26,969 nt of DNA, taken from contig JAEYFY010000252.1 in assembly GCA_023454395.1 (NCBI GenBank), positions 1-26,969 on the forward strand, written 5' to 3'. Positions 17,200 through 26,706 of the stretch are shown here, piece after piece; position 1 is the stretch's first letter, and each line of letters starts with the position of its first letter. Source of the DNA: Pseudomonadota bacterium. GTDB taxonomy: Bacteria; Pseudomonadota; Gammaproteobacteria; Enterobacterales; Enterobacteriaceae. Below the pieces are notes generated by a model that was not told the DNA's origin, did not search any database, and saw only the letters and a list, made by a program, of their open reading frames with translations. The position numbers were made by a program, and so were the translations under genes.

Positions 17200-18426
17200 A
17201 TGCAAGAATTATTAAAATCTCGTCAATTGGTCATTACGTTAGGTTTACTTTATCTAGCACAAGGTATTCCGATGGGAATTGCAATGGATGCTTTACCCAC
17301 ATTATTACGTCAAGAAGGTTCGGCTTTAAGTGCCATCGCATTTATTCCATTAGTGGGATTGCCGTGGGTGTTAAAATTTTTATGGGCGTCAGTCGTTGAT
17401 AATTATTGGTTTACATCATTAGGTCGTCGCCGTAGCTGGATTATTCCCATGCAGATTATCGTGACGCTTTGCTTATTACTCTTAGCATTGATAGGGATTT
17501 CCGTTGAGATGGCAAAATGGGGTGTCACTTTATTAGCTATCGCTTCATTAGCCAGTGCAACACAAGATATCGCGACAGATGGAATGGCGGCTGAGCATGC
17601 AAGTGGCACTCTATTATCTAAAATCAATGCGATCCAAATTGCGGGGGTAATGGGGGGATTTTTCTTAGGAGGCGCAGGAATGATGATATTAAGCGATACA
17701 TTAGGGCAGCAAAATACATTGTTATTTTTTGCATTGATCCCCGCTATTAGCTTGATATCGATTACGTTATTTCAACAAAAAGCCCAATATGAAGCAGGAG
17801 AAAACAGCGATCATCCTAATGCAAGTTTATTAAAAACGGTACGAAGAAAAGGCGCAGTAAGACTATTAACGCTGACATTACTCTCAGCAGTAACGGCAGT
17901 TTCAGGCTTTGGTTTGGCGAAACTATTTTTAACTGATAATGGCTGGTCTTTAGCTGATGTTGGAAAAATGGGCATGATGGGGGGAATGGTCACTCTGTTC
18001 TTTGGTTGTGGGGGTGGGGCTTGGTTAATTAATAAAATCGGTGTTTGGCGTGCTTTTTCTGCAGGATTATTATGTGCTTTAGGCTCTTCATTATTATGGT
18101 TTTCACAATCAACGGGAACGGTTAGCCTTCCAATGGTTGCTGTATGTATCGTTTTAGGCTCTTTATCTTCGGGGATCACTTCTGTGGCTATTATGACCGC
18201 AGGTATGCGATTCGCTTCAACAGATAATCAAGCTGGTACAGATATGACTGCCGTGCAAAGTATGCGTGATATTGGTGAAATGGCGTGTGCAATGATGTTA
18301 GTGAGTTTAACTGCCATTATTGGATATCGTGGTGGTTTTGGATTGGCTGCAATGATTGCACTCTTTGCTTTATTGGTAACGTTGGTAAACGTAAAATATC
18401 AAAAGAGATATCAATCAACGGAATAA
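17200..18426 (+). CDS. MFS-type siderophore permease (FptX/RhtX/YbtX family)
   Basis: A 408-aa inner-membrane carrier with about 12 helices. The start (LGLLYLAQGIPMGIAMDALPTLLR) and the motifs GLPWVLKFLWASVVD, GRRRSWI and ATQDIATDGMAAEH are typical of the AmpG-like single-subunit siderophore permeases FptX (pyochelin), RhtX (rhizobactin) and YbtX. Its role would be moving the ferri-siderophore or released product across the inner membrane. A TTG at 17188 is in frame, but ATG 17200 is preceded by TTGGAG at 17188-17193 and was chosen. It lies 12 bp after the PepSY stop and ends the operon. Having both this permease and an ABC pair implies two inner-membrane routes. Confidence 0.85.
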   Translation: MQELLKSRQLVITLGLLYLAQGIPMGIAMDALPTLLRQEGSALSAIAFIPLVGLPWVLKFLWASVVDNYWFTSLGRRRSWIIPMQIIVTLCLLLLALIGISVEMAKWGVTLLAIASLASATQDIATDGMAAEHASGTLLSKINAIQIAGVMGGFFLGGAGMMILSDTLGQQNTLLFFALIPAISLISITLFQQKAQYEAGENSDHPNASLLKTVRRKGAVRLLTLTLLSAVTAVSGFGLAKLFLTDNGWSLADVGKMGMMGGMVTLFFGCGGGAWLINKIGVWRAFSAGLLCALGSSLLWFSQSTGTVSLPMVAVCIVLGSLSSGITSVAIMTAGMRFASTDNQAGTDMTAVQSMRDIGEMACAMMLVSLTAIIGYRGGFGLAAMIALFALLVTLVNVKYQKRYQSTE

Positions 18427-18454
18427 ACTGATTTAGAAAAACAGCTTTAAATTA

Positions 18455-18480
18455 ATAAAGAGCCTCGAGAGGCTCTTTAT
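18455..18480. terminator. Bidirectional terminator between convergent genes
   Basis: ATAAAGAGCCTC and GAGGCTCTTTAT form a perfect inverted repeat around GA. T-rich flanks are present on both strands. It lies between the permease gene (+) and the giant adhesin gene (-), serving both 3' ends. Confidence 0.75.
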
Positions 18481-18500
18481 AGTTAATCGAATGATTTTAA

Positions 18501-21500
18501 CTAAAGTTGGCTAATTTTCGTTATATTATTTTGTGATGAAGAACCATCTCCATCCCAATTAACATGTTGTTTAAACTCATATGTTTCACCTGCGATAGTG
18601 ACAGAGGTAATTAACGTTGCATTACCATGATGGGCAGAAGCACCAGCACCACTCCCCCAACAGTCTTCTTTTATTGCCATTGACGGGCTATTAGGCTGGA
18701 AACGTTGGTTCTCAATTCTAGAGGTATAAGTATCTTCATCGTTGTAATCGACTGAACCACGAGAGGAATCACCTTGTATATCAATAAGTTTGTGAGATAC
18801 CATGACTGGCTCAAAGAAATCACTTGCGTGGCTTCCTAATGTAAACATCGGTCTTGCAATAACATGAGCCATATCATCCAATCCAGTCATTCTACATGAA
18901 TGTCTCGGCACACTACCATTAGTAGTAGTAATAAATGAAATAGAGCCGTTTAATTCTAAATCCATATACATAGGATGAATCGGTTTTACATCTAGTGGAT
19001 AATAAACCGCATATTGTCTACCTGTATTGGTACTTGGATCATGATCGTAAATGTCGAACACAATGACTTTGATTTTAAGTTGAGTACTTTTAAATAAATT
19101 TTTATCAAGCTTAAATGAACTAGTGATTTTTTGTCCACCAAGAAGCTGATTATGGTCATAAGCAAGGATTTGGCCAGTTTTTTGATTACCATCCCATAAT
19201 TCAAGATTAACTGCATAATCACTTGCTGCTGTATCTGGCGGTAACCAAGAAAAAGTTAACAAATCATCTTCATAAACAGGAGTCCAATTTATCGATATGT
19301 TTGCATGAGGTGTGACTTGTGCATTTTTATTGTTATCAACCCTTCGTGTTACGGAATTAATAGTGATATGAGGTACTTTTCTGACATCGACAGAATAAGA
19401 ACCTTGAGATTGATAAAAGTAGTCATTTTCTTTTGATGTCAAAATGATATCTGTTTTACCTGGAGTGACTTTAACAATAACCCCACTTTCTTTTATTGCC
19501 ACAATATTAGGATCTTTTGCTGACCAGATACCTAGAGCTTCTTTAGGCAATGGAATTGTTGGTTGTTGTACATCAATATTAGTATCCGTTTCAGATAAAA
19601 TAATGTCCTTTTTTGCAAAAGTGATTTGGAGTGTTCCTTTATCTTGCTCGTAATCCACTGCCACCGCATCTGCTAGAAATTGATCAGTCGCATCACTTTT
19701 GATGTGTATTTTCGTTTTGCCTGGTTTTACTTCTGTAATAGTGCCTTGTGTATCAACAGTGGCTACACGTTGATCATCACTGATATAATACAAAGGAATA
19801 TTTTTTACGTCTGTATTGCCAAAAGTGGCATTAACGTTATGCACTACTCCATCATTCCATACCGATTTAATCGTACCCGATGACGCTAATTGTAAAATAG
19901 GTTTCGCTTTTTCAATGACTAAAGGATAACTACTTTGCGCTGGTTGATATTGATCATTACCTGATGTTTGTAATGTGATAACTGCAGTACCCGCTTTTTT
20001 CATCGAAATACGACCGCTAGTTGTATCAATAGAGGCAATAGTCGGATCGGAACTAGACCACATCATATTAATATTATTAGGTAATCCTGTATAACCTAGT
20101 GCGCTGATTGGTGCTGAAGCGTAGGTTTCTTGTTGGATTTGTTTGTCAAAAATAATATCAGGTTTCGGAATAGTAACTTTAATGGTTAATGGTTTCGCAA
20201 TGGCTAATCCTTCCGCTTCAGCCGTTAAAATAATATCTGTTTTAACATTTGAAGTAAGATGAGTTTGATATTTCCCCTTCCCTAATGAATTGAGTGGGTT
20301 ATCACTAAAATTAGGTTTACCACTGGTTGTTTTTATCGAAACAGTTTTACCATCAATGGTATTGCCGTATTTATCCATTAAATTTACAGTGAGTAGGGCG
20401 CTATCTTTATTATTTCCCCCTATTGATTGACGGCTACTACTAAAGGTTGATTGATTGGCATCAATATCAGCTGGATTTACGGTTACATCTTGAATTGGCT
20501 TATGATTCTTTAAATCAAGATAAGCACTCATTTTCAATATGCCAGCAATATTGCTGGTGACTTTTGTTCTAGCGATACCATTGGTATCTGTATAGGTACT
20601 AAAGTCATAGTCATCAGCTAAACCTTGTAACTTCCATGACACAATAACGTTAGGCAATATATTGTCATTAGCATCTACAATGGTTGCTTGATAATTAACA
20701 CCATTATCTCCGGCAATCATGTTTGTTCTATCGACATCGACAGATTTTACTTGCCAGGTTTTTGCATCTGCACGCAGTTGTAAGGTTTTTTGTTTTTTGA
20801 AATCGACACCATTCACTTTAACACTTAATTGTGCCGTACCGGCTTTGGTGCCCGTTGCTTCAATTTCATAATGACCCGGAGAGACTTGTTGGGCTTGGCT
20901 AAACCGAATAGTTGGGTTATTAGAAATTCCTTCAACTTGCTGATCTGGCAGAATATTACCGCCTTTATCTTTAATCGTTAACGAGAGTAAGGCTTTATCT
21001 GTGCCATTGGCGATGATTGTTGCTGGTATTAAGTCGATTTCTGAGCGGTTTTCATCAACATCATCAGCGATAAAATTGACATCTTTTGCAGGATAAACCC
21101 CTGATTTTAAATTCACATTAACTTTTGCTAACCCCGCAGGGCCACGCGTTAATTTTGTTTGCGCCACGCCTTTGTTATCTGTAAACGTTAGTGCTGAGGC
21201 TAAAACACTGACATTGTCGGATGTCCAAGTGACAGGCGTATCATTACTAACAGGATTATCATATTTATCAATTAAATAAGCCGTATAAGTGATAGTGTCT
21301 CCGGCTTTAGGTGCCATATCACTGATAATAATATCACGCACTTTGGCACTGATATTATCAGCAACAACAGTCAGTGAAACCGATTGAGTTAAGGTGATAC
21401 TGTTAATAGTGGCATGAATTTCTGTTGTACCCGTTTTTTGGGCGCTGATTGTAGTTTTATAAACACCCGCGCTACTCTCGGTAAATTTACTCTCTTTAAT

Positions 21501-24500
21501 ATTAAGATTAGTGGAATATTGAAGTTTAATATCGTCTTTTAATCCAGTGAGTAAATTCCCCTGATTATCTTTTACAATGACCGTAATATTTGATTGATCA
21601 TAAGAGCGAGTTCCATCACCCGCCGTAATGATGGATGGTGAAAGTGCAAGTGTAGAGCGAGTTGCAGAGATGACATCAGTTGTAAATGTAATGTCATGAT
21701 CCGCTTCAAGAAACTCTTGAGCATCTAGCATTGCAGTGACTTTTGCCGTGCCTGCTTGTGTACTTATCAGCGCAATCTCTGCAACCCCATTCTTATCTGT
21801 TTTACTAATTGGTAATGGTGAAAGTTGACCTAATGAGGTTTGCCAACCCACCGTAATGCCTTCCATGCTTGGGTTGCCTTGCTTATCTACAATATGGGCT
21901 TTAATAACGACACTATCTTTCCCATTTGCGGTGACAGTATAAGGCGCAATGACGTTTACAGATTGAATAACGGCATTTTGCGTGTCGGCAACAAAACCAA
22001 GAGGCTGTGTTAGGGCAAATGGATTTGTTACGCCATATTTTGCTGTTATCTCACTAATACCTTCTTTTTTCCCTTTAATTTCAAATTGATAAATTCCGTT
22101 GTTTTTATCAATAACATTACTGAATGTAATAGTGGGATTATTACCACTAAGGCTGATATATTTTTCTTGTTTAGGAACTGGGTTATCAAATTGGTCTTTT
22201 AATTCGATAGTACCAATAGAGACATTTTTACCATTAGCCACGATGGTTTGCGGATCTAATTTAAGGTGGCTATGGGCTTTATCTACTTTCCCAGGTTTAA
22301 ATAAAAGATTAATTGATGCACTTTGATTATTATTTAGGCGGCCTGTTAATGTTATTGCCTGTGCTATTTTTCCTTTTATTTCGACTTGTGCATTACCATG
22401 AATATCTGTTTTTACCATCTCTTTATTAGGATGATTTGGTGATGCATTCCAAAAAACAGATTGTTGTATCAATGGGTTATTATTTGCATCAACAACATGT
22501 GCTGTGACTGTGATGGTATCATTATCATCAGCAATGGCTTCTGTTTTATTATTAGCCGATAAAGAAATTGTTGCACTGTTCGGATCAGAAATGGCTTTTA
22601 TTGTCGTCTGGGCTTTATTTCCATTTTTGAGTGAAGCAATGGCGGTAATTGTTCCCGCTTGAGCGGTATTAATCGAAATAGCCGTTTCACCTTGTTGGTT
22701 GGTTTTTGTCTCTTTTTGATTTGCTGTTCCGCCGTTAATATCCCAATTGACGGTAACATCAGGTAATTTATTGCCGAACTTATCTTTTACAACCGCGCTT
22801 AATATGGCCTGTTCTTTATTATCTGCAATAATTTGAGTTTTATTGGCAGTTAAGGTAATTAACCCTTTTTTGTTATCAGCAATAAAAGTAATAGGTGATG
22901 CATCCAGTGACCCATTACTGATACTGGCAGTAACAATAACATCAAAGGCTTGAGTACTGGTCAGCGTCGTTTGAGCGATACCTTGGTCATTTGTTGTTGA
23001 AACTTCATTAATAGAAACAATCTGTTGGTCACGATCAGTAGACCAAATGACTTTTGCATTTGGCAAGATGTTGTGATTGTTATCTTCAACGACCGCGGTA
23101 AAGGTTACTGCTGTTTTACCATCAGCAATATAAGGTTTTGCCGATGGCGTTAATGAAATAATTTTACCGTTGGATAGATCGGCAATAAATTGCGTTGTCT
23201 TTTTTGTGACTATTTTATTAACTAATGCACTTACAGTGGTTGTGCCTGATATGTGGCTGGTCATCGTTGTTGATGCATTACCTTGATTATCAGTCAATAA
23301 TTCAGTTTCTTTAAGCAGGGCTTGGTTATCAGCAGATAATTGTATTTTTGCATTTGGGACGGGATTATTGTTTTTATCAATCACATTGAAAGCAATATGC
23401 TTTTCATCTTTTCCATTAGCAAATGAGCTATTTGGATTAATTGTGAAAGTATTTATTTTGGCTGAACTACTATCGGCAATAAAATCAACATTAGTTGAAT
23501 AGGTAATATTTTTAACACTAACATCAATTATACTTTTGCCAATATGTGTGTTGGTAATGGGAACAATGATTTTACCTTCAGCATCTGTATTTGCTTGCCC
23601 AATAATCGTTGCTCCATTATCTGCAGTAAAAGAGACAGGATAGTTAGGAATTTTATTAGCATTAATATCAGTTACGATAACTTGAATTTTATTTTGGCTT
23701 TTACCATCAGCAGGTGCGTAATTTTTAATTACGGTTAATCCACCTTTAGCAATAATGGCGGAATGTGTATCAGCAACAAAAGTCACTTGTGCTTGATTAA
23801 AGGTGTTATCTCTAAATTTGGGTATTAATGTCACCATTTCAGGAGTACTTCCTGCGGTGATTGTGACTTGATATTTCCCTGCATCTATTCGGCTGAAATT
23901 GGAAACTTTGCTATTACCGATAGGATTATCAGATTGAACCTGTAGTGAGAGTTCGTTGATATTGATATCAACGGGAAGTTTATCATTATCGAGGATGGAT
24001 AAAGTCAGATTTTGTGCAGAATGACTGTCGGCAGGCAGTTGTGTGGCTTTAGGTGTAAATTGGCTATTTTGTGTATTAATCGCGGATTGATCAACTGTAA
24101 TGTGACTTTGTACGGGATCAGAACGATTACCTTGATCATCAATAGCAACAGCACTTATTGTGTAGCTGTTTTTTTCAGTTGAACCTGAGATATGATGAGG
24201 AAAAATTATCGAATAGTTAAGATTATTATTATGATTAATTTTACCTCCATTAGCGATTAAGCGACTTGCTGACCACTCAATCTGTTTAACAGGATATTTT
24301 GAACGAACTTGCACACCTAAATCTTTTTCTTCTTTCGCATAACCGTTAAGGGTTGGATTTATAGAAAGGAAGACTAAAGTTTTCTTTTTATATTCCAAAA
24401 CAATGTCATTATTTCTATCAACAAAATCATAGCGATTTCCTGACATTAAACGAGTTGCTCGCACATTATCGGGATTAAGTTGTGAAGAGAGTGATTCTCC

Positions 24501-25634
24501 AAGTCGATATTGGATATTCACATCAAATTTATTATCACTGTTGTCATTTAAACCAAAGCGACGTTCAGCACCGAAGGTAATTAAAGGCACTGGCGTATAA
24601 GTAAGCCCCGCAGTATAAGCGTGAGGATTTTCTTGGCGATTATCTTTGCCAAATAAGCCGACTTCTTTACCGTAATATTGTTCAAAAATAAGTTTTGCAC
24701 CTAATTGTGGGTAAGCGGGCAGGTAGCTTTCTGTACGAATATCCCACCCATTAGCAGGACGCTCGTTATAATCTGTAACGTCGTCAGAGGTACGCCAGTT
24801 AGAGAGACGGTGATAGTGATTTACACTTAATTTAAAATAGTCTCGCCATACTTCAGCACCCACACCAAAGCGGCTGTGATAACGACTTAAATCGTAGTCA
24901 TAAAAAGCATTCAGACCCACCATAAATTTATCAGTAAAATGCCGGTAGCCAACCCCTTGGTTTAATTGACTACGAGAGTCTTTACGGTGATAACTGGTTT
25001 GAGAGAAAACTAGGTTTTTTTCTTGATCGTACAATGGGATCAAGAGATCGGCTGAGCTACTTTCTAATGTGAAATTTTTATCAGTAGAAAGTGATACACG
25101 AGCATGGCCAAATTGATTAAGCCATTGTTCTATTTGTTGATTGGCCTTATTTGATATTTGGCTTATTGCGAATTGTGTCGCATCAGTGTCTCTATTTAAT
25201 AAAGATGAATTATCGACAATAATTTGGGCTAGTTCTTGCCCGTTAGTTGAAGGGATCGGAATATCTTGATTATTATTATTTAGCCATTTTTTTGTTAATA
25301 AAGGCTCATCGGGGATATTAAGTGTTATGCCCGCCTTTATTTTTAATTTACCCACTAAAGAGACATAATCAGGGTTAGCTTCTATAAGTTTAAATAATTT
25401 TATATTAAATTGCTTAGCGATAGATTCAGGTGTATCGCCCGCTTTAACCTGATAATTTTTCTGTTTTTTAAATAAATTAATAGCCTGTTTTTCTTGGTTA
25501 TTTCCGTCAGCAAACACATTGGCTGGAAGGGTTGCTGAGATAGGAAATGCCAGTTGAATAAAAATATTAAACCAAGCAACTTTCTTTGTAATAGAAGAGA
25601 GTTGAGGCGTTAGTCCACTTTTAAATTTTGTCAT
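18501..25634 (-). CDS. Giant inverse autotransporter adhesin (intimin/invasin family)
   Basis: This 2377-aa protein should be anchored in the outer membrane with its passenger exported C-terminally. In order: a long signal peptide (1 to about 42, with KKVAWFNIFIQLAFP); a LysM peptidoglycan-binding domain (about 60-108, YQVKAGDTPESIAKQFNI); a helical linker; the inverse-autotransporter barrel (about 175-385, with GVGYRHF, GLNAFYDYDLS, RFGVGAEVW and GWDIRTESYLPAYPQLGAK); an Ig-like stalk domain; about 13 Big_1-like repeats of about 100 residues (about 530-1830), most ending in a VTFIAD-type strand; three Big_2-like domains (about 1835-2088, e.g. WSSSDPTIASIDTTSGRIS); and a 289-residue cap. The only two cysteines, C2247 and C2325, are in the cap. 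The ATG at 25634 has GGTGAG 7 bp upstream; the GTG at 25646 is less likely. It is a single gene between terminators. Confidence 0.9.
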   Translation of the reverse strand: MTKFKSGLTPQLSSITKKVAWFNIFIQLAFPISATLPANVFADGNNQEKQAINLFKKQKNYQVKAGDTPESIAKQFNIKLFKLIEANPDYVSLVGKLKIKAGITLNIPDEPLLTKKWLNNNNQDIPIPSTNGQELAQIIVDNSSLLNRDTDATQFAISQISNKANQQIEQWLNQFGHARVSLSTDKNFTLESSSADLLIPLYDQEKNLVFSQTSYHRKDSRSQLNQGVGYRHFTDKFMVGLNAFYDYDLSRYHSRFGVGAEVWRDYFKLSVNHYHRLSNWRTSDDVTDYNERPANGWDIRTESYLPAYPQLGAKLIFEQYYGKEVGLFGKDNRQENPHAYTAGLTYTPVPLITFGAERRFGLNDNSDNKFDVNIQYRLGESLSSQLNPDNVRATRLMSGNRYDFVDRNNDIVLEYKKKTLVFLSINPTLNGYAKEEKDLGVQVRSKYPVKQIEWSASRLIANGGKINHNNNLNYSIIFPHHISGSTEKNSYTISAVAIDDQGNRSDPVQSHITVDQSAINTQNSQFTPKATQLPADSHSAQNLTLSILDNDKLPVDININELSLQVQSDNPIGNSKVSNFSRIDAGKYQVTITAGSTPEMVTLIPKFRDNTFNQAQVTFVADTHSAIIAKGGLTVIKNYAPADGKSQNKIQVIVTDINANKIPNYPVSFTADNGATIIGQANTDAEGKIIVPITNTHIGKSIIDVSVKNITYSTNVDFIADSSSAKINTFTINPNSSFANGKDEKHIAFNVIDKNNNPVPNAKIQLSADNQALLKETELLTDNQGNASTTMTSHISGTTTVSALVNKIVTKKTTQFIADLSNGKIISLTPSAKPYIADGKTAVTFTAVVEDNNHNILPNAKVIWSTDRDQQIVSINEVSTTNDQGIAQTTLTSTQAFDVIVTASISNGSLDASPITFIADNKKGLITLTANKTQIIADNKEQAILSAVVKDKFGNKLPDVTVNWDINGGTANQKETKTNQQGETAISINTAQAGTITAIASLKNGNKAQTTIKAISDPNSATISLSANNKTEAIADDNDTITVTAHVVDANNNPLIQQSVFWNASPNHPNKEMVKTDIHGNAQVEIKGKIAQAITLTGRLNNNQSASINLLFKPGKVDKAHSHLKLDPQTIVANGKNVSIGTIELKDQFDNPVPKQEKYISLSGNNPTITFSNVIDKNNGIYQFEIKGKKEGISEITAKYGVTNPFALTQPLGFVADTQNAVIQSVNVIAPYTVTANGKDSVVIKAHIVDKQGNPSMEGITVGWQTSLGQLSPLPISKTDKNGVAEIALISTQAGTAKVTAMLDAQEFLEADHDITFTTDVISATRSTLALSPSIITAGDGTRSYDQSNITVIVKDNQGNLLTGLKDDIKLQYSTNLNIKESKFTESSAGVYKTTISAQKTGTTEIHATINSITLTQSVSLTVVADNISAKVRDIIISDMAPKAGDTITYTAYLIDKYDNPVSNDTPVTWTSDNVSVLASALTFTDNKGVAQTKLTRGPAGLAKVNVNLKSGVYPAKDVNFIADDVDENRSEIDLIPATIIANGTDKALLSLTIKDKGGNILPDQQVEGISNNPTIRFSQAQQVSPGHYEIEATGTKAGTAQLSVKVNGVDFKKQKTLQLRADAKTWQVKSVDVDRTNMIAGDNGVNYQATIVDANDNILPNVIVSWKLQGLADDYDFSTYTDTNGIARTKVTSNIAGILKMSAYLDLKNHKPIQDVTVNPADIDANQSTFSSSRQSIGGNNKDSALLTVNLMDKYGNTIDGKTVSIKTTSGKPNFSDNPLNSLGKGKYQTHLTSNVKTDIILTAEAEGLAIAKPLTIKVTIPKPDIIFDKQIQQETYASAPISALGYTGLPNNINMMWSSSDPTIASIDTTSGRISMKKAGTAVITLQTSGNDQYQPAQSSYPLVIEKAKPILQLASSGTIKSVWNDGVVHNVNATFGNTDVKNIPLYYISDDQRVATVDTQGTITEVKPGKTKIHIKSDATDQFLADAVAVDYEQDKGTLQITFAKKDIILSETDTNIDVQQPTIPLPKEALGIWSAKDPNIVAIKESGVIVKVTPGKTDIILTSKENDYFYQSQGSYSVDVRKVPHITINSVTRRVDNNKNAQVTPHANISINWTPVYEDDLLTFSWLPPDTAASDYAVNLELWDGNQKTGQILAYDHNQLLGGQKITSSFKLDKNLFKSTQLKIKVIVFDIYDHDPSTNTGRQYAVYYPLDVKPIHPMYMDLELNGSISFITTTNGSVPRHSCRMTGLDDMAHVIARPMFTLGSHASDFFEPVMVSHKLIDIQGDSSRGSVDYNDEDTYTSRIENQRFQPNSPSMAIKEDCWGSGAGASAHHGNATLITSVTIAGETYEFKQHVNWDGDGSSSQNNITKISQL

Positions 25635-25797
25635 TTTTAAACTCACCGTAACAAATAATGATGAGATTCTCGTATTTATAGATGTTTTTGATATCAGAAA
25701 GTGAACTTGAATTAATTAATTATTCAATATATAAAAATAAATGATCAAAAAAATAAAATAAGTTTAGAAATAAAAATTGAAAGTAAATTTTAAGTAT

Positions 25798-25832
25798 AAA
25801 AAAGCCAATAGAAATAATACTATTGGCTTTTT
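25798..25832 (-). terminator. Intrinsic terminator of the yqhD-dkgA unit
   Basis: AAAGCCAATAG (25801-25811) and CTATTGGCTTT (25820-25830) form a perfect 11-bp stem. On the minus strand the stem is followed by further T residues (25800-25798 and beyond), ending transcription from dkgA before the adhesin gene. The adhesin promoter must then lie in the AT-rich 25649-25797, where I see no confident -35/-10 pair. Confidence 0.8.
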
Positions 25833-25847
25833 ATTCAATATCAAAAA

Positions 25848-26678
25848 TTAGATATCAACAAAAATATCAGGATCAGGACCTAAACGTTTTTTCTGATCAA
25901 GTGTTGTTATTTCCGCAACTTCCTCTTTCTCCAATTTAAAATCAAAAATATGGAAGTTTTCTTCTATACGAGAAGGCGTAACAGATTTAGGGATCACCAC
26001 AAGTCCACTATCTAGGTGCCAACGTAAAACAATTTGTGCTGGGGTTTTATGATATTTTTCGGCAAGTTTTTGAATAATGGGCTGGTTGAAAACACCTTCA
26101 CCACCTTGTGCTAAAGGGCTCCAAGATTCGGTCACAATATTATGCGTTGTGTTCCATGCTCTTAATGGCGCTTGTTGCATTAAAGGGTGAATTTCAATCT
26201 GATTAATAACAGGGGCTACACCTGTTTCAGTAATGATACGTTCAAGATGTTCTTCTTTAAAATTACAAACACCAATACTTTTTACTAACCCTTCTTTTTG
26301 CAAAATAATCATCTGTTTCCACGCTTCAACATAAAGTTCGCGTGAGGGAGCAGGCCAATGCATTAAATAGAGATCAATATAATCAAGTTGCAAACGCTGG
26401 AGACTTTCTAAGACAGCACCACGAGCATGCGTTTGATCGTTGTTCCATAATTTTGTTGTGATAAAAAGCTCCTCACGAGGAACAGTGACCTGTTTTAACG
26501 CTTTACCCACACCTTCTTCATTATGATAAATCGCTGCCGTATCAAAAAGGCGATAGCCTGTATCAAGTGCGTGATGAATAGCGTTAACAACTTGATGATT
26601 ATCTGCTTTCCAAACACCAAGACCAAGTTGTGGAATGGTATTTCCATCAGATAGCTTGATCAGTTTAGGTTTATCCAT
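25848..26678 (-). CDS. dkgA: Aldo/keto reductase (2,5-diketo-D-gluconate reductase A, DkgA/YqhE)
   Basis: A 276-aa cytoplasmic NADPH-dependent reductase (E. coli DkgA is 275) acting on 2,5-diketogluconate, methylglyoxal and other small aldehydes or ketones. The full AKR catalytic tetrad is present: D46 and Y51 (in FDTAAIYHNE), K76 (ITTKLW) and H107 (LMHWPAP). The NADPH-binding segment VVIPKSVTPSRIEENF is near the C terminus. ATG 26678 follows TTTGGAGA; the in-frame TTG at 26690 overlaps that ribosome site and was rejected. It lies 28 bp after yqhD, the E. coli yqhD-dkgA arrangement, which is induced by aldehydes through YqhC in that species; no regulator is visible here. Confidence 0.95.
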   Translation of the reverse strand: MDKPKLIKLSDGNTIPQLGLGVWKADNHQVVNAIHHALDTGYRLFDTAAIYHNEEGVGKALKQVTVPREELFITTKLWNNDQTHARGAVLESLQRLQLDYIDLYLMHWPAPSRELYVEAWKQMIILQKEGLVKSIGVCNFKEEHLERIITETGVAPVINQIEIHPLMQQAPLRAWNTTHNIVTESWSPLAQGGEGVFNQPIIQKLAEKYHKTPAQIVLRWHLDSGLVVIPKSVTPSRIEENFHIFDFKLEKEEVAEITTLDQKKRLGPDPDIFVDI

Positions 26679-26706
26679 TTCTGTCTCCAAAGTCGCATTA
26701 AAGTAC

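Noticed and set aside
18501..25634. Possibility that the long repetitive minus-strand ORF is an RTX toxin or classical autotransporter
   Set aside because: No glycine-rich nonapeptide repeats or C-terminal barrel are present. The barrel is N-terminal after a LysM domain, which defines the inverse autotransporter type.
25651..25669. Fur-like AATAATGATGAG sequence before the giant adhesin gene
   Set aside because: Only about 10 of 19 consensus positions match and the right arm is absent, in a very AT-rich stretch where such matches are expected by chance.
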